Below, piece by piece: positions 43,546-52,804 of a stretch of 55,483 bases of DNA (the first letter of the stretch is position 1; the number at the start of each line of letters is the position of its first letter). Source of the DNA: Bacillota bacterium (lineage in GTDB: Bacteria; Bacillota; Negativicutes; Sporomusales; CTSoil-080); NCBI GenBank assembly GCA_017889625.1, contig JAGGAD010000008.1, positions 1 through 55,483 of the forward strand, read 5' to 3'. The notes under the pieces are model-generated. The model ran no database searches, was not told where the DNA came from, and saw only the letters and a list, made by a program, of their open reading frames with translations. Both the position numbers and the translations under genes were made by a program.

Positions 43546-44928
43546 ATGGCAAAAAGAATGCGAGAATTTATTAGAATTGATCCTGAACTTTGTAGCGGCT
43601 GTCAGCGTTGTCATACGGTATGTCCAGTTGATGCGATTGAAGGAGAACCGGGAGAACCGCAAAAAATTTGTGGAGATGCCTGTGTTATGTGTGGTCAATG
43701 TGTGCAAATATGCAGTGCTTATGATGCCTTTTTTGAAAAGGATGCGGATTGGCGGGTACAAAAGCTAAGAGAGCGGAATATGCCGGACGGCACAAATGAG
43801 CCACTGTTTGCGGCTCATTATCGGGGTAATTTTCTGGCAGTAAAAGAAATTTTAATGCATAAAAATAAATTTACTATGGTGCAATGTGCACCGGCAATTC
43901 GCGTTGCTTTAGCTGAAGAATTTGGAATGCCTCTGGGCAGCCTTGTGCCGGGGAAAATGGCGGCGGCATTAAGGCGGTTAGGGTTTGACCGGATTTATGA
44001 TACGAACTTTGCCGCGGATCTAACCATAATGGAAGAGGGAAGCGAGTTAATTAAGCGGCTAACAGAAGGCGGAACGCTGCCGATGTTTACCTCGTGTTGC
44101 CCGGCTTGGGTTAAATTTATAGAAGATAAGTATCCGGAACTTGTTGGCCATTTGTCTAGTTGTAAATCTCCGCAACAAATGGCGGGAGCCATCTTTAAAA
44201 CGTATGGTGCCGGACTAGATGGAGTAGCCGGGGAAAATATATATAGTGTGGCGATTATGCCGTGTACGTGCAAGAGTTTCGAGGCTGGACGTCAAGAGAT
44301 GAAGGCCAGTGGATATCAAGATGTTGATGCGGTTTTAACAACAAGGGAGCTAGGGTATCTCATAAAAGAAGCGGGCATTGATTTTGCTGGTTTGCCGGAA
44401 GAAGAATTTGATAAGCCATTGGGGATATATTCGGGTGCTGGTAATATTTTTGGTGTAACCGGCGGAGTAATGGAAGCGGCCATCCGTTCTGCGTATGAGA
44501 TGGTTAGCGGCAAGCCGTTAGATAGTATCAATGTAACTAGTGTCCGTGGCGAAATAGGTGTTAGAAGGACGATAATTGACGCTGGTGAGTTTCAATTAAA
44601 AACAGTGGTTGTGTCTGGGTTAAAAAATGTATTGTCGTTATTGGAAACGGTAAAACAGGGAAACGCTGAATTTGATTTTATGGAAGTGATGACTTGTCCG
44701 TCGGGATGCATAAGTGGCGGAGGACAACCCAAAATGCTTTTGCCGCTGGATGTTCCTGACGCTTATCATAACCGACGCAATAGTCTTTACCGGCATGATG
44801 AAGAACTGACGTATCGTCAGTCGCATGAAAATCCAGAAATTAAAACCGTCTACGAACAATTCCTTGGGGAACCGCTGGGACATCAATCACACAAATTGTT
44901 GCATACGAGCTATAAGGCTAGTTCTTAA
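43546..44928 (+). CDS. Iron-only [FeFe] hydrogenase, HydA2-like catalytic subunit
   Basis: This 460-residue hydrogenase has two N-terminal 4Fe-4S sites (CSGCQRCHTVC at 16-26; CGDACVMCGQCVQIC at 42-56) and then the H-cluster domain. Its three signatures are present: FTSCCPAW (181-188), MPCTCKSFE (238-246) and EVMTCPSGCISGGGQP (380-395). It interconverts H2 with protons and electrons at the di-iron H-cluster. It lacks the NAD-linked domains of bifurcating hydrogenases, so it depends on the neighbouring polyferredoxins. ATG 43546 has GGAGG 7 bases upstream; a GTG at 43540 overlaps that site. Confidence 0.93.
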   Translation: MAKRMREFIRIDPELCSGCQRCHTVCPVDAIEGEPGEPQKICGDACVMCGQCVQICSAYDAFFEKDADWRVQKLRERNMPDGTNEPLFAAHYRGNFLAVKEILMHKNKFTMVQCAPAIRVALAEEFGMPLGSLVPGKMAAALRRLGFDRIYDTNFAADLTIMEEGSELIKRLTEGGTLPMFTSCCPAWVKFIEDKYPELVGHLSSCKSPQQMAGAIFKTYGAGLDGVAGENIYSVAIMPCTCKSFEAGRQEMKASGYQDVDAVLTTRELGYLIKEAGIDFAGLPEEEFDKPLGIYSGAGNIFGVTGGVMEAAIRSAYEMVSGKPLDSINVTSVRGEIGVRRTIIDAGEFQLKTVVVSGLKNVLSLLETVKQGNAEFDFMEVMTCPSGCISGGGQPKMLLPLDVPDAYHNRRNSLYRHDEELTYRQSHENPEIKTVYEQFLGEPLGHQSHKLLHTSYKASS

Positions 44929-44988
44929 AGCGACAAAGCGATGATGAACCGGATAAAGCTAGGGGTTACACGCAGGAAAGGTGAAGCT

Positions 44989-45978
44989 ATGTTTGACAAG
45001 TATCGACGAGTAGTCGATTATCTGAGAATTTCGGTGACGGATCGTTGTAATTTTCGTTGTCGCTACTGTATGCCGCCGCAGGGGAAAAGCTTACATGATG
45101 CCGATGAATCATTAACGTATGAGGAATTGTTGCGAATTATCCGCATATTGGGGCAACATGGCGTAAATAAAATTCGTCTTACTGGCGGGGAACCGCTAGT
45201 GCGCAGGGGAATTGTTGAGTTTATTCATAATATACGTCAGATTAATACGATTAAAGATCTGGCGATGACGACAAACGGAAGTTTGCTTGGCAAGAATCGG
45301 ATGGCTGAAAGACTCAAACAAGCAGGACTGGATCGAGTAAATATCAGTATCGATACTGTGGATTCGGCGGATTTTGCTGATATTACTGGAAGAGGAAACC
45401 TGGACGATGTGCTTTTGGGATTGAAAAGTGCGTTGTTAGCTGGTTTTAAGCCGGTGAAAATTAATGTTGTAGTCACGGAAAAACTATCAGATCATGATAT
45501 TGCTTATTTTATTGCTCAGGTGTATCAATATTCTGTGGCCATACGATTTATTGAATATATGCCGCTAGGACCAACCCCTATTAGTCCGGGGAAAAGTATA
45601 TTGATGGTCAAACAGATGATTGAGCAAGCGAGTAGTAGGATGTTACAGTCTGAAGTCGTGATGTACGGAAATGGTCCGGCCCGGTATTATCGGTTGCCAA
45701 AAGCGAAAGGCGTATTCGGGTTTATTACGCCGATGTCGGATCATTTTTGTCATAAGTGCAATCGTCTTCGGTTGACGGATGATGGTAAACTTAAGCCTTG
45801 CTTGCTTTCTAATCAAGAAGTTGATATCAAAGCAGCCTTGCGCAACGGGTGTACGGATCAAAATATATATGAATTTTGTCGGCAGGCGTTACAAAATAAA
45901 GGGCTAAAGCATCAATTGGATTATAATACATCGGAAAAATTTTCTGTAACGCGACCGATGTTCCAAGTTGGTGGATAA
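44989..45978 (+). CDS. moaA: GTP 3',8-cyclase MoaA (molybdopterin biosynthesis)
   Basis: This 329-residue radical SAM enzyme has the N-terminal cluster C20-x3-C24-x2-C27 (CNFRCRYC), the LTGGEPLVRRG segment, a C-terminal second cluster (CHKCNRLRLTDDGKLKPC) and the final Gly-Gly needed by MoaA. It rearranges GTP into the first pterin intermediate with MoaC, supplying the Mo/W cofactor of formate dehydrogenase. ATG 44989 follows AGGAAAGG. Its place inside the hydrogenase/formate dehydrogenase cluster links cofactor supply to the enzyme; other moa genes are not in the window. Confidence 0.93.
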   Translation: MFDKYRRVVDYLRISVTDRCNFRCRYCMPPQGKSLHDADESLTYEELLRIIRILGQHGVNKIRLTGGEPLVRRGIVEFIHNIRQINTIKDLAMTTNGSLLGKNRMAERLKQAGLDRVNISIDTVDSADFADITGRGNLDDVLLGLKSALLAGFKPVKINVVVTEKLSDHDIAYFIAQVYQYSVAIRFIEYMPLGPTPISPGKSILMVKQMIEQASSRMLQSEVVMYGNGPARYYRLPKAKGVFGFITPMSDHFCHKCNRLRLTDDGKLKPCLLSNQEVDIKAALRNGCTDQNIYEFCRQALQNKGLKHQLDYNTSEKFSVTRPMFQVGG

Positions 45979-46010
45979 ATAGCAAGTACGGAATCTTAGG
46001 AGGAAGAAAT

Positions 46011-46526
46011 ATGAATCAATTTGTAATAGCAGATCCAGATAAGTGTATCGGTTGTCGCACTTGCGAAGTAGCTTGCGTGCAAGCTCACCGGTTGGGCCAG
46101 TCGGTGGCCAGTTTGACGGAAAAGTTTTTCTCACCGCGGTTGACAGTGATACAAACAGCTAAGATCAGTGTACCGATTCAGTGCCGTCATTGTGAGGATG
46201 CACCTTGTGCTAAAGTCTGCCCTGTAAAGGCGATTGTACAGCGTGACCGTTCCGTTCAAGTTATTTCGAATAAGTGCATAGGCTGTAAATCTTGTATAAT
46301 GGCCTGTCCGTATGGTGCGATTGAACTTGGTGCCGCTGAAGCGGATGTCGATGGTGGTAATAAAGTTGATGCTATTAAATGTGATTTATGCCGTGATACG
46401 ATCGACGGTCCGGCTTGTATAAAGGTTTGTCCGACGAAGGCGTTGCGGAAAATCGATGAGCTAAAGCTCAGAGAGGGTATGCGAAATAATCGAAACCGAG
46501 CAGCCGGCGGCGCGATGAATTTTTAA
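46011..46526 (+). CDS. HycB/HydN-like polyferredoxin subunit (four 4Fe-4S clusters), copy 2
   Basis: This 171-residue protein has the same four-cluster layout as copy 1: CIGCRTCEVAC, CRHCEDAPCAKVC, CIGCKSCIMAC and CDLCRDTIDGPACIKVC. It lies directly before the formate dehydrogenase gene (25 bases between), so it is probably its immediate electron partner, as HycB1/2 are in acetogenic CO2 reductase. The start ATG has AGGAGGAAG upstream. It is clearly paralogous to copy 1. Confidence 0.9.
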   Translation: MNQFVIADPDKCIGCRTCEVACVQAHRLGQSVASLTEKFFSPRLTVIQTAKISVPIQCRHCEDAPCAKVCPVKAIVQRDRSVQVISNKCIGCKSCIMACPYGAIELGAAEADVDGGNKVDAIKCDLCRDTIDGPACIKVCPTKALRKIDELKLREGMRNNRNRAAGGAMNF

Positions 46527-46551
46527 GAAGGGCATACAGGGAGGTTAAATT

Positions 46552-48684
46552 ATGACAAATAAGGTGTTGACAATCTGTCCGTATTGCGGCAGTGGTTGCA
46601 AAATTTATCTATTAGTAGAAAATGGCGAGATTATCGGGGCGGAACCAGCTCCGGGACGAAATAATGAAAGTGAGTTATGTCTAAAAGGATATTACGGATG
46701 GGACTTTCTTAAAAACTCAAAACGATTGACCGCGCGGTTGACTAAACCATTATTGCGGCGTAGCCGGGCGGATGATTTTGAAGAGGTATCTTGGGAAGAA
46801 GCGATCGGTTTTGCAGCTCAAAAATTGCAGGAAATTAAGAAGAAATACGGACCAGATGCCATCATGGCAACTGGCTCAGCACGTGGTCCGGGAAATGAAG
46901 CTAACTATGTTATGCAGAAATTTGTCAGGGCCGCTCTAGGAACGAACAATATTGACCATTGTGCCAGGGTGTGTCATGGATCGTCGGTGTCCGGTTTAGC
47001 GGCAACTTTAGGAAACGGGGCTATGTCTAATTCTATTCCGGAAATTGAAGATACAAAATGTATTATGATTTTTGGCTATAATCCGGGCGTATCTCATCCG
47101 ATTGTGGCCAGAAGGATTATAAAAGCGCGGGAAAAAGGAGCAAAGATTATTGTTGTTGATCCACGGTTTACAGAGCAAGCAAAAATAGCTGATCTGTGGC
47201 TGCCGATTGCTAATGGTACCAATATGGCGTTAGTGAATGCGTTAGGCCATGTATTACTTGAAGAAGAATTATATAATAAGCAATATGTGGACAGTTATAC
47301 CGAAGGGTTTTCCGAATATGAAAAAATCGTCGCGGAATATACGCCTGAATATGCCGAAACCATTACTAAAATTCCGGCTAAAGCAATTCGCGATGCAATA
47401 CGGATGTATGCGGAGGCTCCCAGTGCTACGATTCTATGGGGCATGGGGGTAACGCAATTCGGTCAGGCCGTAGATGTGGTGAAAGGTTTGTCGTCGCTGG
47501 CTTTATTGACGGGAAATCTCGGACGTCCTAATGTGGGCGTTGGTCCGGTGCGTGGGCAAAACAATGTGCAGGGAGCCTGCGATCACGGTGCCTTGCCAAA
47601 TCTTTTTCCGGGGTATCAGCCAGTAAATGATCCGGTTGTCAGGAGTAAATTTGAAAAGGCCTGGGGGGTAAATTTGCCGGAAAAACCAGGGTATCATTTG
47701 ACGGATATACCACATTTGGCGAAAAAAGGAAAGGTAAAAGCCTATTACATCTTTGGCGAGGACCCGGTGCAAAGCGATCCGGATGCAGCTGGCGTCCGGG
47801 AAATGTTGGATAGCATGGAACTGGTCATTGTTCAAGATATTTTTATGAATAAGACGGCTTTGCATGCTGATGTTATTTTTCCGGCTACTTCTTGGGGCGA
47901 ACACGAGGGTGTTTATTCTGCGGCTGACCGGGGCTTTCAAAAATTTAATAAGGCTATCGAGCCTAAAGGTGATGTCAAACCGGATTGGGAAATTATTTCA
48001 CTGGTATCGACTGCGATGGGGTACCCGATGAAGTATAAAAATACCGAGGAAATTTGGGAAGAACTTCGTACCTTGTGTCCTATTTATGCGGGGGTAACAT
48101 ATAAGCGCTTGGAGGAACTGGGAACCATTCAATGGCCTTGTCCCAATGAACAGCATGAAGGTACGAAATACTTGTATGAAGGAAATAAGTTTGATACTCT
48201 CAGCGGCAAAGGGTTGTTGTTTGCTGCAAAATATCGTCCGCCAAAAGAGCAGCCGGATCATGAATATCCGTTGGTACTTTGCACGGTCCGTGAGGTTGGG
48301 CATTATTCGGTACGGACGATGACGGGGAATTGTGCGGCTCTGCAGGTATTAGCCGATGAACCGGGATATATACAAATGCATCCGGATGATATTTTGCAAC
48401 TGGGGATCAAAGATCAGGAACTTGTGTGGGTATCTTCACGCCGTGGTAAAGTAATGGCTAGAGCTTTGGCAACAGAACGGGTAACAGCAGGAACAGTCTA
48501 TATGACCTATCACTGGTGGATTGGGGCTTGTAATGAGCTGACCATCGATTATTTGGATCCGATTTCTAGAACCCCAGAATATAAATATTGCGCGGTAAAA
48601 GTGGAGAATATCGCCAAACAAGCCTGGGCGGAAAAGTATGTTCAGATAGAATATGGTAAGTTAAAGAAAAAAATGTTTTGTTAA
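46552..48684 (+). CDS. fdhF: Formate dehydrogenase, FdhF-type (H2-linked), cysteine variant
   Basis: This 710-residue molybdo/tungstopterin oxidoreductase interconverts formate and CO2. An N-terminal 4Fe-4S site (C9, C12, C16, C43) is followed by the conserved Lys44. The active-site segment NIDHCARVCHGSS places Cys141 (codon TGT 46972-46974) where E. coli FDH-H has selenocysteine, followed by His142. The rest has the molybdopterin-binding order of this family, ending with the cap domain (REVGHYSVRTMTGNC). It lacks extra NAD or ferredoxin domains, consistent with an HDCR or formate hydrogen lyase subunit. It has GGGAGG upstream. Confidence 0.93.
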   Translation: MTNKVLTICPYCGSGCKIYLLVENGEIIGAEPAPGRNNESELCLKGYYGWDFLKNSKRLTARLTKPLLRRSRADDFEEVSWEEAIGFAAQKLQEIKKKYGPDAIMATGSARGPGNEANYVMQKFVRAALGTNNIDHCARVCHGSSVSGLAATLGNGAMSNSIPEIEDTKCIMIFGYNPGVSHPIVARRIIKAREKGAKIIVVDPRFTEQAKIADLWLPIANGTNMALVNALGHVLLEEELYNKQYVDSYTEGFSEYEKIVAEYTPEYAETITKIPAKAIRDAIRMYAEAPSATILWGMGVTQFGQAVDVVKGLSSLALLTGNLGRPNVGVGPVRGQNNVQGACDHGALPNLFPGYQPVNDPVVRSKFEKAWGVNLPEKPGYHLTDIPHLAKKGKVKAYYIFGEDPVQSDPDAAGVREMLDSMELVIVQDIFMNKTALHADVIFPATSWGEHEGVYSAADRGFQKFNKAIEPKGDVKPDWEIISLVSTAMGYPMKYKNTEEIWEELRTLCPIYAGVTYKRLEELGTIQWPCPNEQHEGTKYLYEGNKFDTLSGKGLLFAAKYRPPKEQPDHEYPLVLCTVREVGHYSVRTMTGNCAALQVLADEPGYIQMHPDDILQLGIKDQELVWVSSRRGKVMARALATERVTAGTVYMTYHWWIGACNELTIDYLDPISRTPEYKYCAVKVENIAKQAWAEKYVQIEYGKLKKKMFC

Positions 48685-48768
48685 AATGTGTGTCTGGTTG
48701 GTTAGCAGATGATTAGCTAAGTAGCTTGACAGTAAAATAGATAGCTTGTTTTGTATAATAATAGTTCA

Positions 48769-48801
48769 AAAAATGGCACCTGCATTTGCAGGAGCCATTT
48801 T
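48769..48801 (+). terminator. Hairpin after fdhF
   Basis: AAAATGGC pairs with GCCATTTT, and CCTGCA with TGCAGG inside it, with A bulges between. It could end the fdhF operon. A TATAAT lies 10 bases upstream (48754-48759) with a TTGACA 22 bases before it, so a weak promoter may also start here. Otherwise 48685-48996 shows no gene. Confidence 0.55.
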
Positions 48802-48996
48802 ATAGTAGTGGGGTTATAAACGGCAGATTAACCTAAATTGGCCTAAAATAAAAGTTGCTAAAGTATATGTAGAGCAGGTATGATGAGTATTAATTGGCGT
48901 GAGTCAGTTTTTGATTTTTTTGTTTTATTTCGTGAAGAGTGCCGAAACTAAGCGATTAATATTTATATAAATCATATAAAAGGATACAGTATAAAA

Positions 48997-49899
48997 ATGA
49001 TTAATTTTAAAACGATCACACTATCTGACAAGCAATGGATTGATCAGCTCCTGGCTAAAGTAAATAAACGAGGGTGCGAATATACGTTTACCAATATGTT
49101 TATTTGGAGTTATAAATTCGATGTAAAGGTTGCGAAAGTCAACGATTATCTTGTAGTTAAGTTGAATCTTCCGGCCGGACGATGCTATATGTATCCGGTT
49201 GGCAGCGGCGATATAAAGCCGGTTATCATCGAACTGAAGCGGGATGCGGAAGAAAGTAACCATGATTTTTTTATGACCGGTGTCGATCAGAAAAGCGTTA
49301 GCGAGTTGGCGGAACTTTTCCCTGATTGCTTTGTGTATGAGGAAGAACGGTCTAGCTTTGATTATCTCTACTCTGTGGAAAAGTTGGCTGAACTGTCCGG
49401 GAGAAAATTGCATGGAAAACGAACTCATATAAGTCGGTTTATTGAAAATAACCCTGATTGGAGTTATGAGCCGTTAACTCAAGACAATATCCAGGAGTGT
49501 TATCGGATGGATCGAGAGTGGTACAAGTTAAATCCGGATAATCAATATCGAACCGATCTCAATGAAGGCAATGAAATAAAACGGGCTCTTGACAATTATG
49601 CGGAGCTCAAGCTAGATGGAGGTATCTTGCGTTCTAATGGTCGAGTAATCGGCTTTACCTTGGGGGGAAAGATCAATGAAGATACCTATGATGTGCATTT
49701 TGAAGAGGCGTATAAAGATATTAGTGGGGCTTACACGATGATAAATAGAGAATTTGCCCGATATATCAGACAGACGTATCCGGAGGTTGTTTATATTAAC
49801 CGCGAGGATGATTTAGGTATGCCGGGGCTTAGAAAAGCAAAGCAGTCTTATTATCCGGATTTGATGATTGAAAAACATAGCGCAATTTATAAGAAGTAA
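48997..49899 (+). CDS. DUF2156 domain protein (GNAT-fold, lysyl-phosphatidylglycerol synthase C-terminal-like)
   Basis: This 300-residue soluble protein matches DUF2156, a double GNAT fold related to the C-terminal part of MprF. Typical parts are FTNMFIWSY at the N-terminus, RTHISRFIENNPDWSYEPL mid-protein, and INREDDLGMPGLRKAKQSYYPD at the end. The family is thought to transfer an acyl or aminoacyl group; the substrate is unknown. It starts at ATG after AAAGGATAC. A second GNAT protein follows 27 bases downstream, and the two are probably one operon. Confidence 0.88.
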   Translation: MINFKTITLSDKQWIDQLLAKVNKRGCEYTFTNMFIWSYKFDVKVAKVNDYLVVKLNLPAGRCYMYPVGSGDIKPVIIELKRDAEESNHDFFMTGVDQKSVSELAELFPDCFVYEEERSSFDYLYSVEKLAELSGRKLHGKRTHISRFIENNPDWSYEPLTQDNIQECYRMDREWYKLNPDNQYRTDLNEGNEIKRALDNYAELKLDGGILRSNGRVIGFTLGGKINEDTYDVHFEEAYKDISGAYTMINREFARYIRQTYPEVVYINREDDLGMPGLRKAKQSYYPDLMIEKHSAIYKK

Positions 49900-49926
49900 C
49901 ACTTAATATATATATAGGAGCAATGT

Positions 49927-50802
49927 ATGATCGAGATGAGACTGTCCGATTCCAGCCAAATAAGTCGACTTAAGCAGATTTGGAAAAGTTGTTTTGGCGA
50001 TAGTGATCAGTATATCAATTTCTTTTATAATAATTGCTATAAGCCGGATGAAACAGCGATTTTGTTGGAGAATGGTCAAATAGCTACGATGCTTATATTA
50101 CTGCCTATGACAATTGTGGTGCCTGATGGACGAAATCTTCTGACAAGATATTTGTATGCTTTTGCGACAGACCCTGTGTTTAGGCGGAGAGGGTTTGGCG
50201 GACAACTTATAGATTTTGCGGATAAGCATGTAGCTCGACTAGAGAATGATTCTGTAATTACTGTTCCGGCGAATGAAAAAATGTTTGGTTATTTCGGCAG
50301 TAAGGGCTATGCCAAGGCTTTTTTTATTCGCGAAGGTAAATTTTCACGCCAGCAAATAGTTTCAGGCAGTTTGGCGGGGAAAATCACGCCAGCTACGGCT
50401 GCAGAGTATAATGCATTGCGGAATAAGCTTTTGACCGGCAGAATGTATGTGAAGTATGATGATTATGCAATGGATTATCAGAAGAAATTGGCGGTTGAAT
50501 CAGGTGCGGATTGTTATATCATCAATATCCGGGGGATTACTGGTTGTGCAACCGTGGAAAGCTACCCAACAGGTACGGTACTTATTAAGGAGATGCTTTT
50601 GCCTGACGAGCAATTACCGGCAGGATTGGCGTTGATTGGTGATATTTTGCCTGCTGGTACGTATGTGGTTCGCACACCTGCCTTTCTTGGTGCAAGGTTA
50701 GGTGGCGAAGTGCGGCCTTATGGCATGGTAAGTTGGTGTCGAGATGTACTTGATGTTGAAACGTCCAACCGGTTTGGTTATATGGCGTTTGCCTATGATT
50801 GA
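49927..50802 (+). CDS. GNAT family N-acetyltransferase (Eis-like)
   Basis: This 291-residue protein has an N-terminal GNAT domain with the acetyl-CoA loop FRRRGFGGQLIDFADKHV (about 81-98) and a C-terminal sterol-carrier-like half, resembling Eis-type acetyltransferases. It would acetylate an amine on an unknown small molecule or protein. It is paired with the DUF2156 gene, a common arrangement in this group of bacteria. The start has AGGAGCA upstream. Confidence 0.88.
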   Translation: MIEMRLSDSSQISRLKQIWKSCFGDSDQYINFFYNNCYKPDETAILLENGQIATMLILLPMTIVVPDGRNLLTRYLYAFATDPVFRRRGFGGQLIDFADKHVARLENDSVITVPANEKMFGYFGSKGYAKAFFIREGKFSRQQIVSGSLAGKITPATAAEYNALRNKLLTGRMYVKYDDYAMDYQKKLAVESGADCYIINIRGITGCATVESYPTGTVLIKEMLLPDEQLPAGLALIGDILPAGTYVVRTPAFLGARLGGEVRPYGMVSWCRDVLDVETSNRFGYMAFAYD

Positions 50803-50862
50803 ATTAAATTTTTGGTAAGTGTATATACTATACATGACTTTAGGAGTAAAGGGGATAAAGTT

Positions 50863-51306
50863 ATGTATGGGTTAATGCCGTTTCGTGATAAAAGTTTACC
50901 GGTGAGAGATTTTTATAATCAACTGCTAAGTGGTATGTTGGAGGATGATTTGTTAACAACCTTCGGTAACCCCGCTCTTACGAACGCTTTTCGTGTAGAC
51001 CTTCGGGAGACCGAAAATGAATATATTGTTGAAGCGGACTTGCCGGGAGTTAAAAAAGGTGATATTACATTACGTTATGAAGGACAGTATTTAACTATTT
51101 CGGCTAAAAGAGATGAAGTTAATGAAATAAAAGACGAAAGTTATGTTCGTAAAGAGCGGCGGTGCGGACAACTGCAGCGAAGCATTTATGTAAACAATAT
51201 AATTGAAGACAGAATTGAGGCCAAGTTTAATGATGGTGTACTTTCAGTAAGTCTTCCTAAGCAGGATAAAGCGCAAAAACGGCGGGGGAATATTCAAATA
51301 AATTGA
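50863..51306 (+). CDS. Small heat shock protein, Hsp20/alpha-crystallin family
   Basis: This 147-residue chaperone has the alpha-crystallin domain at about 45-140 (VDLRETENEYIVEADLPGVKKGDITLRYEG, then the conserved FNDGVLSVSLPK). The start MYGLMPFRDKS is typical of Firmicute Hsp18. It binds unfolding proteins during stress. ATG 50863 is preferred over the upstream in-frame start at 50812, which adds a non-family extension. No CIRCE element is seen upstream. Confidence 0.92.
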   Translation: MYGLMPFRDKSLPVRDFYNQLLSGMLEDDLLTTFGNPALTNAFRVDLRETENEYIVEADLPGVKKGDITLRYEGQYLTISAKRDEVNEIKDESYVRKERRCGQLQRSIYVNNIIEDRIEAKFNDGVLSVSLPKQDKAQKRRGNIQIN

Positions 51307-51314
51307 TAAACAAG

Positions 51315-51347
51315 AAAAGCTGTACTCTCCATAGTACGGCTTTTTGA
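51315..51347 (+). terminator. Terminator after the hsp20 gene
   Basis: A 12-bp stem with one G-T pair (51315-51326 with 51333-51344) has a 6-base loop and is followed by T. Confidence 0.85.
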
Positions 51348-51500
51348 ATTTTATGCAGGTGTATATTTTATAAATATCAACACAATAGATGATTCATCTG
51401 CTCCAATATTAGCTGTTTTTGGCAGATGGCAGGATAAGTACAATGTTTTGCCTAAATATAGCATCAAGTCTAATGGGCGTTGCGTAGGAGGAATACGAAG

Positions 51501-51539
51501 ATGTTTTACTGTTGGCAGAAAGGAATCGGAAATGACTAA
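51501..51539 (+). CDS. 12-codon upstream open reading frame coupled to the MBL gene
   Basis: A strong AGGAGGAA (51486-51493) lies 7 bases before ATG 51501. This opens a 12-codon frame (MFYCWQKGIGND) whose stop TAA (51537-51539) overlaps the start region of the next gene (ATG 51532). It may couple translation of the metallo-hydrolase or act as a regulatory leader peptide. Its amino acids show no obvious attenuation run. Confidence 0.4.
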   Translation: MFYCWQKGIGND

Positions 51540-52308
51540 AATACTTTTTCTAGGAACAAGTGATTCTAAAGGTGTTCCCCGACTGATGTGTAATTGTAAG
51601 GTTTGTCAATCCCAAGATGCTAAAAACAACCGAAAGAGATCCAGTCTTTTAATCAAGGGTGAGGCCTCAACACAATTACTTATTGATATTTCACCTGACT
51701 TTAAGACGCAATATATGAATATATCAAAAAGCATTGACCATATTCCGGATGTCCTGGTCACGCATGCTCACTACGATCATATTGGTGGGTTAGGTGATTT
51801 TGCCGATATGAGTTTTTGCAATCATGGGAATGTCAGCTTGATAAGTCCACCGGACATTATTGAGATGATTGTAAATCGCAACCCTTATTTAAAAAATAGA
51901 GATGGTTTAACTTTTATATCCGAATATTGTTGGAAGTTTGACCAATGGATGATAAATTTCCATAAGGTTAATCATGGAAACAACGGTTATTCTTACGGAA
52001 TTATTTTTCAAAAGAACAACTATAAATGGGGCTATTTTTCTGATGCCATTAATTTGTCGCCACAAGAATTGGAACCGATGTATGATTGTGATCTATTAAT
52101 TCTCGGGACTAATTATTGGGATGAAAGTGAGGGTAGTGATCGGTCGGTTCATGACGTACAAGAAGGACTGGCCCTTAAAGAAAAATTGCGTGTTAAAACA
52201 ATGGTATTGACCCATTTATCGCATGAAATTGAATATTACTATCATAGTGCGTTGTTGCCGGATAATGTTCAGTTTGCCTTTGACGGCATGGAGTTTGAAA
52301 TTGATTAA
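51532..52308 (+). CDS. MBL-fold metallo-hydrolase, PhnP-like phosphodiesterase family
   Basis: This 258-residue metallo-beta-lactamase-fold enzyme has a PhnP-like N-terminus (GTSDSKGVPRLMCNCKVCQ, with a cysteine cluster that may bind structural zinc). The metal motif is THAHYDHIGG, and a late TWxLTHLSHE-like histidine region (LTHLSHE) follows. PhnP enzymes hydrolyse cyclic phosphodiesters; the substrate here is unknown. ATG 51532 starts the family-conserved part and has AAAGGA 7 bases upstream; the open frame extends to 51448. It overlaps a short leader frame. Confidence 0.88.
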   Translation: MTKILFLGTSDSKGVPRLMCNCKVCQSQDAKNNRKRSSLLIKGEASTQLLIDISPDFKTQYMNISKSIDHIPDVLVTHAHYDHIGGLGDFADMSFCNHGNVSLISPPDIIEMIVNRNPYLKNRDGLTFISEYCWKFDQWMINFHKVNHGNNGYSYGIIFQKNNYKWGYFSDAINLSPQELEPMYDCDLLILGTNYWDESEGSDRSVHDVQEGLALKEKLRVKTMVLTHLSHEIEYYYHSALLPDNVQFAFDGMEFEID

Positions 52309-52399
52309 TAGGATAAGTTGGAAAATCAGTTTTTTATAAAGTCAGTATATATCGAAATAGGAAATGATTTGGGGACTTTTGAGCGGAGGGGAAACGGTT

Positions 52400-52747
52400 A
52401 TGGCCAAAATTGCAAGCCAAGCTAAACGACTGCGGGTTTATATTGGGGAAAGTGATCATTGGAAGCGCCGGTCACTCTATCAAGCTATTGTTGCAAAAGC
52501 CAAAGAATTGGATATGGCGGGCGCTACTGTAACGCGTGGGCTTATGGGTTATGGAGCTAATAGCCGCATTCATACGGCCAGTATAGTGGACTTGTCCGAC
52601 GATCTGCCGATACTGGTAGAAATTATTGATAGTGAAGAGTATATTAATAATCTGCTCCCGTTTTTGGATGAGATGTTAGAAGAGGGCCTGGTTACTATTG
52701 ATGATGTAGAAGTTATAAAATATGGACGAAAGCCCCCGACGCGTTAA
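52400..52747 (+). CDS. DUF190 domain protein
   Basis: This 115-residue protein has a DUF190 ferredoxin-like/GlnK-like fold: RLRVYIGESDHWKRRSLYQAIVAKAKELDMAGATVTRG near the N-terminus and VEIIDSEEYINNLLPFLDEML later. Members are often encoded next to CrcB fluoride exporters, but no CrcB is present here. The function is unclear; small-molecule sensing is possible. ATG 52400 has GGAGGGG upstream. Confidence 0.9.
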   Translation: MAKIASQAKRLRVYIGESDHWKRRSLYQAIVAKAKELDMAGATVTRGLMGYGANSRIHTASIVDLSDDLPILVEIIDSEEYINNLLPFLDEMLEEGLVTIDDVEVIKYGRKPPTR

Positions 52748-52804
52748 AGCAATTGCCCGGTAATAAAGATTTTCGATTTTAAGCTGGGGAAGGGGAGAAC
52801 CAGT

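Noticed and set aside
46972-46974. Possible selenocysteine codon in formate dehydrogenase
   Set aside because: The codon is TGT (Cys), and no in-frame TGA occurs; the enzyme is the cysteine form.
52400-52747. Fluoride-resistance locus suggested by DUF190
   Set aside because: No CrcB gene and no fluoride riboswitch is visible around it.
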